Notes: a model not told the origin generated them from the sequence alone. Positions 1 to 6,181 are shown, counted from the first letter of the stretch. The stretch is DNA of 6,754 nt from CAIYEO01 sp037139575 (GCA_037139575.1 JBAXGD010000019.1:1-6754), one strand, 5' to 3'. Translations and numbers: made by a program.

Positions 1-273
1 AAGTCAGTTTCAGAACTTAGATCTTCAGCTCGTAAAAAGATTATAATTTCCTCCGATTCAGAAACCCTGGAAAAGATTAAGTTTCAGCATAAATCTTTAC
101 CTGGCCTCCACTATATGGGTGAGTCTCAGAATGCGATGAGTTTTGGTTACTCCGGAGATATTAATAAGCTACTGGAATATCTATCCAGCAAAAAGATAAA
201 AGATTTAAATATTCTCGAACCAGAGCTTGACGAAATATTCCTAGATTTATATAAGAACGGTGGCAAAATATGA
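1..273 (+). CDS. ABC-2 type transporter ATP-binding protein, C-terminal 90 residues (5' end outside window)
   Basis: Reading frame 1 is open from the first base to a TGA at 271-273 and gives the last 90 residues of a protein that begins upstream. The nucleotide-binding core (Walker A, signature, Walker B) is not in view. What remains looks like the accessory C-terminal region common in drug or antibiotic type ABC-2 exporter ATPases: an alternating strand segment (KKIIIS, residues 12-17), a glycine-containing turn and strand (about 45-52), a helix, and the closing motif EPELDEIFLDLY (73-84), which matches the usual 'PSLEDIFLxLY' ending of this family. The stop overlaps the permease start in ATGA, so the two are translationally coupled, and the downstream product is a membrane permease as expected. 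The substrate cannot be told from this fragment. Family assignment is an inference from the tail motif plus the neighbour. Confidence 0.8.
   Translation, partial: KSVSELRSSARKKIIISSDSETLEKIKFQHKSLPGLHYMGESQNAMSFGYSGDINKLLEYLSSKKIKDLNILEPELDEIFLDLYKNGGKI
259..263 (+). promoter_or_regulatory. Possible Shine-Dalgarno site for the permease
   Basis: GGTGG lies 6 nt before the ATG at 270, inside the 3' end of the ATPase gene. The GGTG part can pair with the CACC of the 16S rRNA anti-Shine-Dalgarno sequence. It supports starting the permease at 270, where ATGA also overlaps the upstream stop. Confidence 0.4.
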
Positions 274-1055
274 GAACTTTAGCTACTAAAATTTTATTTC
301 AAAAAAAGATGTTAATTTTCTGGTGGTTTATTGGAGTAATGGCTCTAACTATCGTTACTATGTATTTCTTTCCTGCATTTAAGAATGGTAGCCTTAGTAG
401 CTCGCTTCAATCATTACCAACTTCACTTCAAAAAATATTAGGTGATAGTGCCTCATGGAATACGGTTGGTGGATATATAACCCAGCAGATATTTGCTCTT
501 AGAGTGCCAATAGGATTGTCTGTACTGTCTATATACTTGTTTAGCAATCTTTTTACGGGTGATGAGAAGAAAGGACTCCTAGAGACTCAATTATCGCTCA
601 CAAACGGAAGAACAAGAGTCTTGATTAATAAGATAATTGCCTCAATCATAATACTTATTTTGATAGCTGGAGCAGCCTACGTTGGGGTAGCCATAGGTCT
701 AAAATTAATTAATTACCATTATGACTACATTAGTCTCGCCAAAGTCTCATTAAATTGTGTCATTTTTTGTCTTGATTTCGGACTAATAACGTTTTTAATA
801 GGCTGTATATCTGGGAGTAGTGGGCTGGCAATAGGTTTATCATCGGCCTATGTGTTCACAAGTTACCTCATAACATCTATGGTTTCATCGGTCGCAACTC
901 TAAGAGTTCCAGAAAAGTTCTCATTGTTTCATTACTATCAGGCGCAAGCATCATTCAGTACTTTTAATCTTATAATCATTGGATCAATTGGAATTTTTTG
1001 TTTAGTTGTTGGAGTACTATTCTTCAACCTAAGAGATCTAAAGACTACCTCTTAA
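270..1055 (+). CDS. ABC-2 type transporter permease subunit (six membrane segments)
   Basis: This is a 261-residue integral membrane protein, the transmembrane half of an ATP-driven exporter whose ATPase is encoded immediately upstream. Hydrophobic stretches are visible at about residues 14-36, 74-96, 118-145, 158-180, 184-208 and 232-252, the six-helix plan of ABC-2 permeases. Between helices 2 and 3 the sequence GDEKKGLLETQLSLTNGRTR (97-116) fits the family's conserved cytoplasmic coupling region, usually of the form 'E.G..e.lLs.p.sR'. The chain ends in FFNLRDL, also typical of the family. The ATG at 270 overlaps the ATPase stop by 4 nt, which fixes the start and implies coupled translation. 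Only one permease gene is visible, so the active unit could be a homodimer with two ATPases, or a second permease may lie upstream. The substrate (drug, peptide or lipid) cannot be deduced. Confidence 0.85.
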   Translation: MRTLATKILFQKKMLIFWWFIGVMALTIVTMYFFPAFKNGSLSSSLQSLPTSLQKILGDSASWNTVGGYITQQIFALRVPIGLSVLSIYLFSNLFTGDEKKGLLETQLSLTNGRTRVLINKIIASIIILILIAGAAYVGVAIGLKLINYHYDYISLAKVSLNCVIFCLDFGLITFLIGCISGSSGLAIGLSSAYVFTSYLITSMVSSVATLRVPEKFSLFHYYQAQASFSTFNLIIIGSIGIFCLVVGVLFFNLRDLKTTS

Positions 1056-1063
1056 TTTATTGG

Positions 1064-1092
1064 TTATAAAAAAACCTTGGTTCAGTTATACT
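1064..1092 (+). promoter_or_regulatory. Candidate promoter ahead of metG
   Basis: TATACT at 1087-1092 is a good -10-like hexamer, 17 nt after a poor -35-like TTATAA (1064-1069). It sits in the 71-nt gap between the permease and metG, the longest non-coding stretch in the window and the natural boundary between the exporter and the translation genes. Transcription from it would start near 1099 and leave a leader of about 28 nt. A second TATAAA at 1109-1114 is a competing option. In an AT-rich gap such boxes arise by chance, so this is a weak prediction. Confidence 0.3.
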
Positions 1093-1126
1093 AGAGAAGT
1101 AAATTAACTATAAAGTATTGTTGAAC

Positions 1127-2593
1127 ATGGAAAAAAAGTCAGAAAATTATTACGTCACCACATCTATCCCATATGCTAATGGAGCGCCACATCTTGGACA
1201 TGCCCTTGAATTTTTGATGGCAGATGTTTTGGCTAGATATGCAAGACAATCTGGAAAAACTGTAATATTCAGTACTGGTACTGACGAACATGGTGATAAG
1301 AATGCTCAAAAAGCTGCTGAACTTAAGATGACGCCAAAAGAATTCACTGAATCAATCGCCAATAAATTTAAAGACCTCCAGAAGAATCTTCAGATTAGTA
1401 ACGATAGATTTATTAGGACTACAGACAAGGGTCATATCCAAAGAGCAGATATTATTTGGCAGAAACTATCTCACGATATGTACAAAGGCAAGTATTCTGG
1501 CTGGTACGATGTTAAGCAGGAAGAATTTGTTCCTGAAGCTCAAGTCGAAAAAGAGCGTACCGATCCAAATCATCCACAGGCCTACAAAAGACTCGAAGAA
1601 AATAATTACTTTTTCAAGCTTTCTAAGTATTCAAAGGCAATACTTGAAGCAATCGAAAAAGATGAATTCAAGATTATTCCAGAAGCAAGAAAAAATGAAA
1701 TTATTTCACTGTTAAAGAGTGGCCTGCAGGACATTAGTATTTCCAGACCAAAGAATAAATTAAACTGGGGAATTGATGTACCTGGCGACGATACTCAGGT
1801 AATGTACGTATGGTTTGAAGCGCTCATGAACTATCTAACAGTTTTGGGATACCCAGAAAATGATGATTTTAAGAACTTTTGGCCAGCTAATGTTCAAGTA
1901 ATTGGCAAAGATATTATAAGATTCCACGCTGCTATTTGGCCCGCCATGCTCATGAGCTTAGGGTTGCCATTACCTAAAGTTTTGTATGTTCATAGCTTTA
2001 TAAAGATTAATGGTCAAACGATGAGCAAGAGTCTGGGTAATGGTGTGGATCCTAACGAAGTCATAGAACACTATGGAGTAGATGGTTTTAGATACTTCAT
2101 GCTGAGACACATCCCATCATATAACGATGGAGATTTTAGCTGGCAGGCGATTGATTCAGCATATAACAACGAACTTGCCAATCAGCTTGGCAATGCTGTT
2201 CAAAGAACTGCAGCAATGATTATGAAATATCAAAAGGGACTAATTGGTGAAATGCCTGAGGCTCATCATGATATTGGCCCATACATCGATGCCTTAGAGA
2301 GCTGTCAGTTTGATAGAGCGCTTGATGAAGTTTTTCAACAGATAAAAGGACTTAACCAATACATAGATGAAGAAAAACCATGGGAGCTTGCCAAAAATAA
2401 TGATGCAGATCACTTAAGAGAGGTCCTTGCATACCAGTCTAGTAGCTTAGTTCAGATAGCAGATCTATTAGAGCCATTTCTTCCAGATGCAGCTACAAAA
2501 ATACGATATGTTTTTAAAGACGGAGTAATTAGACCCTTAAAAACCATGCTATTTCCCAAAAAAGAACTACCTGCAAAATACACTAAAGCATAA
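1127..2593 (+). CDS. metG: Methionyl-tRNA synthetase, short form without zinc cysteines
   Basis: This class I aminoacyl-tRNA synthetase charges tRNA-Met, including the initiator, in the cytoplasm. From the ATG at 1127 it has 488 residues. The order of landmarks is: nucleotide-binding strand YYVTTSIPYANG (8-19), HIGH-type motif HLGH (22-25), TGTDEHG (50-56), the connective insert (about 110-170), YVWFEALMNY (227-236) and IRFHAAIWPA (264-273) lining the methionine pocket, the KMSKS-type loop TMSKS (298-302), and the anticodon-binding helical domain with NQYIDEEKPWELAK (410-423). Two features stand out. The insert has no metal cysteines: the usual CxxC and CPxxC/H positions read DVKQ (128-131) and DPNH (146-149). 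The protein ends after the anticodon domain, without the C-terminal tRNA-binding (EMAP/Trbp111-like) domain of E. coli MetRS. A TTG at 1118 would add three residues, but the ATG fits the family N-terminus better. No Shine-Dalgarno is obvious. tatD follows after 6 nt. Confidence 0.96.
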   Translation: MEKKSENYYVTTSIPYANGAPHLGHALEFLMADVLARYARQSGKTVIFSTGTDEHGDKNAQKAAELKMTPKEFTESIANKFKDLQKNLQISNDRFIRTTDKGHIQRADIIWQKLSHDMYKGKYSGWYDVKQEEFVPEAQVEKERTDPNHPQAYKRLEENNYFFKLSKYSKAILEAIEKDEFKIIPEARKNEIISLLKSGLQDISISRPKNKLNWGIDVPGDDTQVMYVWFEALMNYLTVLGYPENDDFKNFWPANVQVIGKDIIRFHAAIWPAMLMSLGLPLPKVLYVHSFIKINGQTMSKSLGNGVDPNEVIEHYGVDGFRYFMLRHIPSYNDGDFSWQAIDSAYNNELANQLGNAVQRTAAMIMKYQKGLIGEMPEAHHDIGPYIDALESCQFDRALDEVFQQIKGLNQYIDEEKPWELAKNNDADHLREVLAYQSSSLVQIADLLEPFLPDAATKIRYVFKDGVIRPLKTMLFPKKELPAKYTKA

Positions 2594-2599
2594 CTTGTT

Positions 2600-3370
2600 A
2601 TGGATTTTATCGACACTCATTGTCACATACATTCAAAAGACTATGGTCTAGATCCCGATTTGGTTATTAAAGACGGAGCTGAGGCTGGAGTTAGTGCTGC
2701 TATTGTGGTTGGAACGGATTTGGAAGACTCAAAACTGGCTGTCAAATTCGCAAAAAGCCACGACAATATCTATTCATCAATCGGTATCCATCCACATGAG
2801 GCCAAGGACTATATAAATGAACAAAAGAAGCTTAATGAATTTGCAAGTCTAGCGGATGATAAAAAAAATGTAGCTATAGGTGAGTGCGGACTAGATTATT
2901 ACTATAATCATTCTCCAAAGGCCGATCAGAAAAAAATATTAGAGTTTCAGTTGGAATTGGCACAAAAACATAATTTGCCGGTGATATTTCATGTAAGGGA
3001 TGCTTTTGAAGATTTCTGGCCAATAATAGATAGGTACCCAAATATTAGAGGAGTTATTCATAGTTTTACTGCCTCAAAAGAAATATTACAAGAGATATTA
3101 TCTAGGAATTTATATGTGGGGCTCAACGGAATAATGACGTTCACAAAGAATCAGGCGCAACTCGATGCCGCAAAACTAGTACCCCTAGAAAAAATGTTGC
3201 TCGAAACAGATGCTCCATTCTTGACACCCGCCCCATATAGAGGTACAATTGCTCAGTTAAAACATGTGATAAATGTCGCATTCTTTTTATCGGAATTGAG
3301 GAACGAAACTTTGGAATCTATTTCTAAGGTCACTACTTCAAATGCCAAAAAGTTATTTAATCTAAATTAA
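2600..3370 (+). CDS. tatD: TatD family metal-dependent hydrolase (DNase)
   Basis: This 256-residue TIM-barrel amidohydrolase-fold protein is of normal TatD length. The expected metal ligands are all visible: HxH in FIDTHCHIH (H7, H9), E95 in GECGLDYYY, H131 in VIFHVRDA, H154 in GVIHSFTAS, and D204 in LLETDAPFLTP. GIHPHEA (62-68) and PYRGT (212-216) are further family signatures. Characterised TatD proteins are divalent-metal-dependent 3'-5' exonucleases acting on DNA, with roles reported in oxidative damage repair and DNA degradation; the name does not mean a role in Tat protein export. The start lies 6 nt after the metG stop with no Shine-Dalgarno visible, so translation may depend on ribosomes finishing metG. 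A metG-tatD pairing is common in many bacteria, which supports the call. The native substrate in this organism is unknown. Confidence 0.95.
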   Translation: MDFIDTHCHIHSKDYGLDPDLVIKDGAEAGVSAAIVVGTDLEDSKLAVKFAKSHDNIYSSIGIHPHEAKDYINEQKKLNEFASLADDKKNVAIGECGLDYYYNHSPKADQKKILEFQLELAQKHNLPVIFHVRDAFEDFWPIIDRYPNIRGVIHSFTASKEILQEILSRNLYVGLNGIMTFTKNQAQLDAAKLVPLEKMLLETDAPFLTPAPYRGTIAQLKHVINVAFFLSELRNETLESISKVTTSNAKKLFNLN

Positions 3371-3375
3371 TAAGG
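3371..3375 (+). promoter_or_regulatory. Shine-Dalgarno site for the 65-residue small gene
   Basis: TAAGG immediately follows the tatD stop and lies 5 nt before the ATG at 3381. It is a partial but well-placed ribosome binding site and supports this short gene being real. Confidence 0.5.
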
Positions 3376-3380
3376 CAATT

Positions 3381-3578
3381 ATGATTAACCCTGAGTTCAA
3401 TGAAAATCTACCTTTAGTAGACTCCGCAAAAATCGAAAGATTACAGGAGCTTGAAGAAGCTGCCCTAATTATTAGCTATCAGGCTAACTTAAATGGTGTA
3501 GATTTAGATTTGGAGACAAATTCTGAACGAGCATATGATGTAGATCAGGATTTATCCCAAGAATTTATAGCTGTTTAA
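3381..3578 (+). CDS. Small, strongly acidic protein of unknown function (65 aa)
   Basis: I do not recognise this protein. It has 65 residues, of which 15 are Asp/Glu and 3 are Lys/Arg (net about -12). Residues 14-35 (DSAKIERLQELEEAALIISY and on) look like an amphipathic helix with regularly spaced I/L. The C-terminal 30 residues are acidic and probably extended or disordered (DLDLETNSER, DVDQDLSQEF). There is no signal peptide, membrane segment or cysteine. Evidence that it is a gene: a Shine-Dalgarno-like TAAGG 5 nt upstream, tight spacing to tatD (10 nt) and to the next gene (10 nt), and no competing long ORF in this interval. The basic protein encoded directly after it could be a binding partner; that is inference from charge and adjacency only. 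The length is close to GatC, but no GatC motif is seen. Confidence 0.7.
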   Translation: MINPEFNENLPLVDSAKIERLQELEEAALIISYQANLNGVDLDLETNSERAYDVDQDLSQEFIAV

Positions 3579-3579
3579 T

Positions 3580-3583
3580 AGGA
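3580..3583 (+). promoter_or_regulatory. Shine-Dalgarno site for the 118-residue small gene
   Basis: AGGA sits 5 nt before the ATG at 3589, directly after the TAA of the acidic small gene. It is a clear core Shine-Dalgarno sequence and sets the start of the downstream gene. Confidence 0.5.
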
Positions 3584-3588
3584 TTTTT

Positions 3589-3945
3589 ATGTTAAATATT
3601 TTTCAAGATATTGCACGCCAGAGACGGATAGAAGCTAAGTCAAAGCTCAAAAGAGATTTTATTCATTTGGAAGCTAAGATAGGCGGTAGGATTTTCGGCG
3701 TTACTCAAAAAAACGTTAGACGAGAATTTTTTTGTTTGGACCCGCACACATGGGTTTGGCATGAAGAATGGACCGATACTTATGGCAAGAGACAAATTGT
3801 TACAACCAGGTATAACCTTAGACCTGAAGGAATAATTAAAGCTCACAATAATCAGCATTATGAAAAAGTTGGCAAAGATGAGGCTAAGAACTTCATTCTT
3901 GCTGCAAGTCTTTACTTAAAACGTGTACGCGCTGAAGTCTATTAA
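3589..3945 (+). CDS. Conserved-looking basic protein of unknown function (118 aa)
   Basis: I cannot assign this protein to a named family. It has 118 residues with 23 Lys/Arg against 14 Asp/Glu (net about +9). It seems to have three parts. Residues 1-30 form a basic amphipathic helix (IARQRRIEAKSKLKRDF at 8-24). Residues 44-94 show alternating polar and aromatic residues typical of antiparallel strands, with the striking stretch FFCLDPHTWVWHEEW (47-61) followed by RQIVTTRYNL and GIIKA. Residues 97-118 form a final helix ending in YLKRVRAEVY. There is one cysteine (C49) and no signal peptide or membrane segment, so it is probably cytoplasmic. It starts 10 nt after the acidic small gene behind an AGGA ribosome site, so the two are probably co-translated. 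The small basic domain could bind nucleic acid or its acidic neighbour; both are inferences. The dense aromatic core suggests a real folded domain rather than a spurious ORF. Confidence 0.8.
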   Translation: MLNIFQDIARQRRIEAKSKLKRDFIHLEAKIGGRIFGVTQKNVRREFFCLDPHTWVWHEEWTDTYGKRQIVTTRYNLRPEGIIKAHNNQHYEKVGKDEAKNFILAASLYLKRVRAEVY

Positions 3946-3964
3946 TATAAAATAGATATTAGTA
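3940..3964 (+). repeat. AT-rich inverted repeat over the stop codon, upstream of the cysteine desulfurase
   Basis: TATTAATAT (3940-3948) can pair with ATATTAGTA (3956-3964) as nine pairs, one of them a G-T wobble, around a 7-nt loop. It spans the TAA stop of the 118-residue gene. The stem is entirely A-T apart from the wobble, and no T-run follows, so it is not a convincing terminator. It may be chance, a weak hairpin between cistrons, or a protein-binding palindrome overlapping the -10-like box here. Confidence 0.3.
3946..3953 (+). promoter_or_regulatory. Possible -10 box ahead of the cysteine desulfurase
   Basis: TATAAAAT lies in the 35-nt gap before the gene, about 27 nt upstream of its ATG, which itself has no Shine-Dalgarno. 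No good -35 hexamer is seen at 16-18 nt spacing. This is at best a weak internal promoter. Confidence 0.2.
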
Positions 3965-3980
3965 ACCCTACAAACATATT

Positions 3981-5132
3981 ATGAAAGATTATATTTATTT
4001 AGATTATGCTGCTGCAACTCCAATGGACCAACGAGTCATTGATTCTATGTCCTCATTTCTGAGCGCGGACTTTTTTAATCCATCTGCTAATTATTCACCT
4101 GCAAAAAAAGTTAAGCAGGAACTTAATGAAGCTAGAAGGAGCATAGCTAATTGGCTTGGAGCCAAATCTGATGAGATTATATTCACAGCTGGAGGCACTG
4201 AATCTAATAATCTAGCTATACATGGAATTATGAATGGATATAAAGGAAAGAATGTCATATCAAGCTCTATTGAGCATGATTCAGTAATTCAACCAGTAAG
4301 TCAGTATATATATAAGATAGCTCCAGTCGACAATAAGGCAATCATCGATACAGATAAACTCATTGGCTTGATTGATAACAATACAGTTCTAATATCGGTT
4401 ATGTATGCAAATAATGAGGTAGGATCAATCCAGCCCATCAAGTCGATATCTCAGAAGATTCATGAAATTAGAAAACAAAGACTTTTATCCGGCAATACAA
4501 CGCCACTTTATCTGCATGTCGACGCTTCACAGGCCGTTAATTATTTAGACCTACATCACGCAAGACTAGGAATTGATCTCATGTCATTGAACGGTGGTAA
4601 AATCTATGGCCCTAAACAGACAGGAGTCCTATTTGTTAAGTCGGGAATAATCTTGAAGTCAAATATCTTAGGTGGTGGCCAGGAGAGAAATATAAGAAGC
4701 GGTACTGAAAATGTTGCAGGCGCAATTGGGCTATCCAAGGCTTTAGAGATTGCTCAATCAACAAGAAAAGATGAAGTTAGTAGATTAGCAGAACTGCAAT
4801 CATTATTTATGAAAAAAATTACAAATCTTTTACCTGAGACCATCATTAATGGTAGCTTGAAGAATAGATTACCAAATAATATACATTTGTCATTTCCCGG
4901 CATAGACAATGAAAGATTGTTATCTATTCTCGATGATCGAAAATTATACTGCGCTGCTGGTTCGGCCTGTAGTGCAAGTTCGAATGAACCTTCACACGTA
5001 CTTAAAGCCATGGGTATTAGCGATGAATTGGCTAGATCTAGTATTAGGATTTCGCTCGGTCGTCAAACCACTAAGTCTGATGTTGAAAAATCAGTTGATT
5101 TAATTGTCGGTGCTATTAAGGAAATATCATGA
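3981..5132 (+). CDS. iscS: Cysteine desulfurase, IscS/NifS type (class V aminotransferase)
   Basis: This PLP enzyme removes sulfur from L-cysteine, giving alanine and an enzyme-bound persulfide for thio-cofactors. It has 383 residues, a normal length. Visible landmarks are the start YLDYAAATP (6-14), TAGGTESNN (69-77), IEHDSV with the PLP-stacking H99, HVDASQA with D181 and Q184 contacting the cofactor, and K207 in SLNGGKIYGPK as the Schiff-base lysine. GGGQERNIRSGTENVAGA (231-248) follows, and the catalytic cysteine C330 sits in the mobile loop GSACSASSNEPSHVL (327-341). That loop is the long group I (IscS/NifS) form rather than the SufS form. No IscU, SufE or other Fe-S scaffold gene is adjacent. 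The stop overlaps the mnmA start by ATGA, so sulfur delivery to MnmA for tRNA thiolation is the likely main job, comparable to the paired desulfurase and MnmA of Bacillus subtilis. A wider role in Fe-S assembly cannot be excluded. Confidence 0.95.
   Translation: MKDYIYLDYAAATPMDQRVIDSMSSFLSADFFNPSANYSPAKKVKQELNEARRSIANWLGAKSDEIIFTAGGTESNNLAIHGIMNGYKGKNVISSSIEHDSVIQPVSQYIYKIAPVDNKAIIDTDKLIGLIDNNTVLISVMYANNEVGSIQPIKSISQKIHEIRKQRLLSGNTTPLYLHVDASQAVNYLDLHHARLGIDLMSLNGGKIYGPKQTGVLFVKSGIILKSNILGGGQERNIRSGTENVAGAIGLSKALEIAQSTRKDEVSRLAELQSLFMKKITNLLPETIINGSLKNRLPNNIHLSFPGIDNERLLSILDDRKLYCAAGSACSASSNEPSHVLKAMGISDELARSSIRISLGRQTTKSDVEKSVDLIVGAIKEIS
5118..5122 (+). promoter_or_regulatory. Shine-Dalgarno site for mnmA
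   Basis: AAGGA lies 6 nt before the mnmA ATG, within the last codons of the cysteine desulfurase gene. It is the best ribosome binding site in the window and confirms the overlapping ATGA start at 5129. Confidence 0.6.
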
Positions 5133-6175
5133 GAGAAACAGTTTACGTAGGAATGAGTGGTGGAGTAGACAGTTCAGTCACTGCAGCTCTACTTCTAGAT
5201 GCTGGCTATGATGTTGTTGGCGTTTACATGAAAAACTGGAGCAAGGATTTGCCAGGCCATCATTGTACTTGGGAAGAAGATTATCAGGATGCAAAAAAAG
5301 TCGCAACTCAACTTGGTATCGAGTTTAAAATGTATGATTTTGAAAATGAGTATCGTCAAAAAGTAGTAGATTATATGGTAGCTGAATATCAGGCAGGAAG
5401 AACTCCTAATCCAGATATTATGTGCAATCAGGAGATAAAGTTTAAACTATTTCTAGATACTGCACTTGAAGACGGTGCTGACTATATTGCTACCGGACAC
5501 TACGCCAGAGTAAAAGATGGTAAATTACTTGTTGGAATAGATAAAAATAAAGATCAAAGCTACTTTCTTTACAGGGTTAATGAAGAGGCTCTGAAGAAAA
5601 CTATTATGCCAATTGGTGAAATGGAAAAACCAAAGGTGCGAGAAATCGCTAAACGTTTAGGTCTTGCAACTGCCGAAAAGAAAGACTCTCAGGGAATATG
5701 TTTTGTCGGAAAAGTTGGGATTAAAGAATTTCTCGAAACTGAACTAGGCCCTCAAAAACCAGGTCAAATCATTGATCAAAACGGAAAAGTATTGGGTGAT
5801 CATGAAGGTTCCCTATACTACACTATCGGTCAAAGGCATGGTCTTAATGTTGGTGGTGGCTTGCCATATTATGTCACCGGTAAAGACGTTAAAAATAACC
5901 AGGTATTTGTGACTACTGACATATCGGATAAAAATCTTTGGAATCAGAAGCTAACCCTTAGTGATTTGCATTGGATTAATGAAGCTCCTAATTCACAGAG
6001 TGAATACACTATAAGAACTAGATATAGAGCAGATCTTGTAGCAGTGAAATCATTTAAAAAAGAAGGTGATAATTATCTAATAGAACTTAAAGATGAGGTT
6101 AGAGCAATCACTCCCGGGCAGTCTGCAGTAATATATGAAAAAGAAAAAGTTGTCGGTGGCGGAATTGTTATCTGA
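5129..6175 (+). CDS. mnmA: tRNA-specific 2-thiouridylase MnmA
   Basis: MnmA activates C2 of the wobble uridine (U34) of tRNA-Lys, -Glu and -Gln with ATP and replaces its oxygen with sulfur, stabilising codon reading. The 348 residues are close to the family norm. The N-terminal PP-loop ATPase motif is SGGVDSS (10-16). The catalytic cysteine is C99 in GRTPNPDIMCNQEIKF (90-105), and the second active cysteine, which carries the persulfide, is C191 in DSQGICFVG (186-194); ATGHYAR (121-127) is also typical. The central domain carries YTIGQRHGLNVGGG (231-244), and a C-terminal beta-barrel of about 80 residues includes RTRYRAD (296-302) and ITPGQSAVIY (327-336). The start overlaps the cysteine desulfurase stop by 4 nt behind an AAGGA site, so donor and acceptor of the sulfur are made together. 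Both cysteines needed for thiolation are present, so the enzyme should be active. alaS begins 22 nt downstream. Confidence 0.97.
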   Translation: MRETVYVGMSGGVDSSVTAALLLDAGYDVVGVYMKNWSKDLPGHHCTWEEDYQDAKKVATQLGIEFKMYDFENEYRQKVVDYMVAEYQAGRTPNPDIMCNQEIKFKLFLDTALEDGADYIATGHYARVKDGKLLVGIDKNKDQSYFLYRVNEEALKKTIMPIGEMEKPKVREIAKRLGLATAEKKDSQGICFVGKVGIKEFLETELGPQKPGQIIDQNGKVLGDHEGSLYYTIGQRHGLNVGGGLPYYVTGKDVKNNQVFVTTDISDKNLWNQKLTLSDLHWINEAPNSQSEYTIRTRYRADLVAVKSFKKEGDNYLIELKDEVRAITPGQSAVIYEKEKVVGGGIVI

Positions 6176-6181
6176 TACAAT
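6173..6181 (+). promoter_or_regulatory. Possible extended -10 promoter element for alaS
   Basis: TGATACAAT matches an extended -10 element (TG, one base, then TACAAT, five of six to TATAAT). Its TGA is the mnmA stop codon. Transcription would start near 6188, leaving only about 10 nt before the alaS ATG, where no Shine-Dalgarno is seen. A TTGTCG at 6150-6155 could be a weak -35, but the spacing of 20 nt is too long. This is a low-certainty reading. Confidence 0.25.

Noticed and set aside
1060..1082. Rho-independent terminator after the permease (TTGGTT...AACC...GGTT)
   Set aside because: Only about four pairs form, there is no T-run in the right place, and the A-run sits in the loop; TTGGTT is merely repeated twice.
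1118..1126. TTG at 1118 (followed by TTG at 1121) as the metG start
   Set aside because: It would add only three residues and has no ribosome site; the ATG at 1127 gives a family-like N-terminus.
1509..1715. 68-aa plus-strand ORF inside metG
   Set aside because: It is out of frame within strongly conserved MetRS coding sequence, with no supporting signals or recognisable product.
3381..3578. GatC-like amidotransferase subunit
   Set aside because: The size and position near tRNA genes fit, but the family's N-terminal helix pattern and motifs are absent and no gatA or gatB is adjacent.
3640..3858. 72-aa antisense ORF
   Set aside because: It is fully opposite the 118-aa gene, which has a ribosome site and operon context; the antisense product looks like a shadow.
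3381..3945. Toxin-antitoxin module
   Set aside because: The acidic-then-basic small pair resembles TA layout, but no known toxin or antitoxin motif is seen and the setting is a housekeeping operon; kept only as unknown genes.
4754..5011. 85-aa antisense ORF inside the cysteine desulfurase
   Set aside because: It overlaps the catalytic cysteine loop coding region of a clear enzyme and has no promoter or family match.
4909..5103. 64-aa plus-strand ORF in another frame of the cysteine desulfurase
   Set aside because: It is a shadow ORF lying within conserved codons of the real gene.
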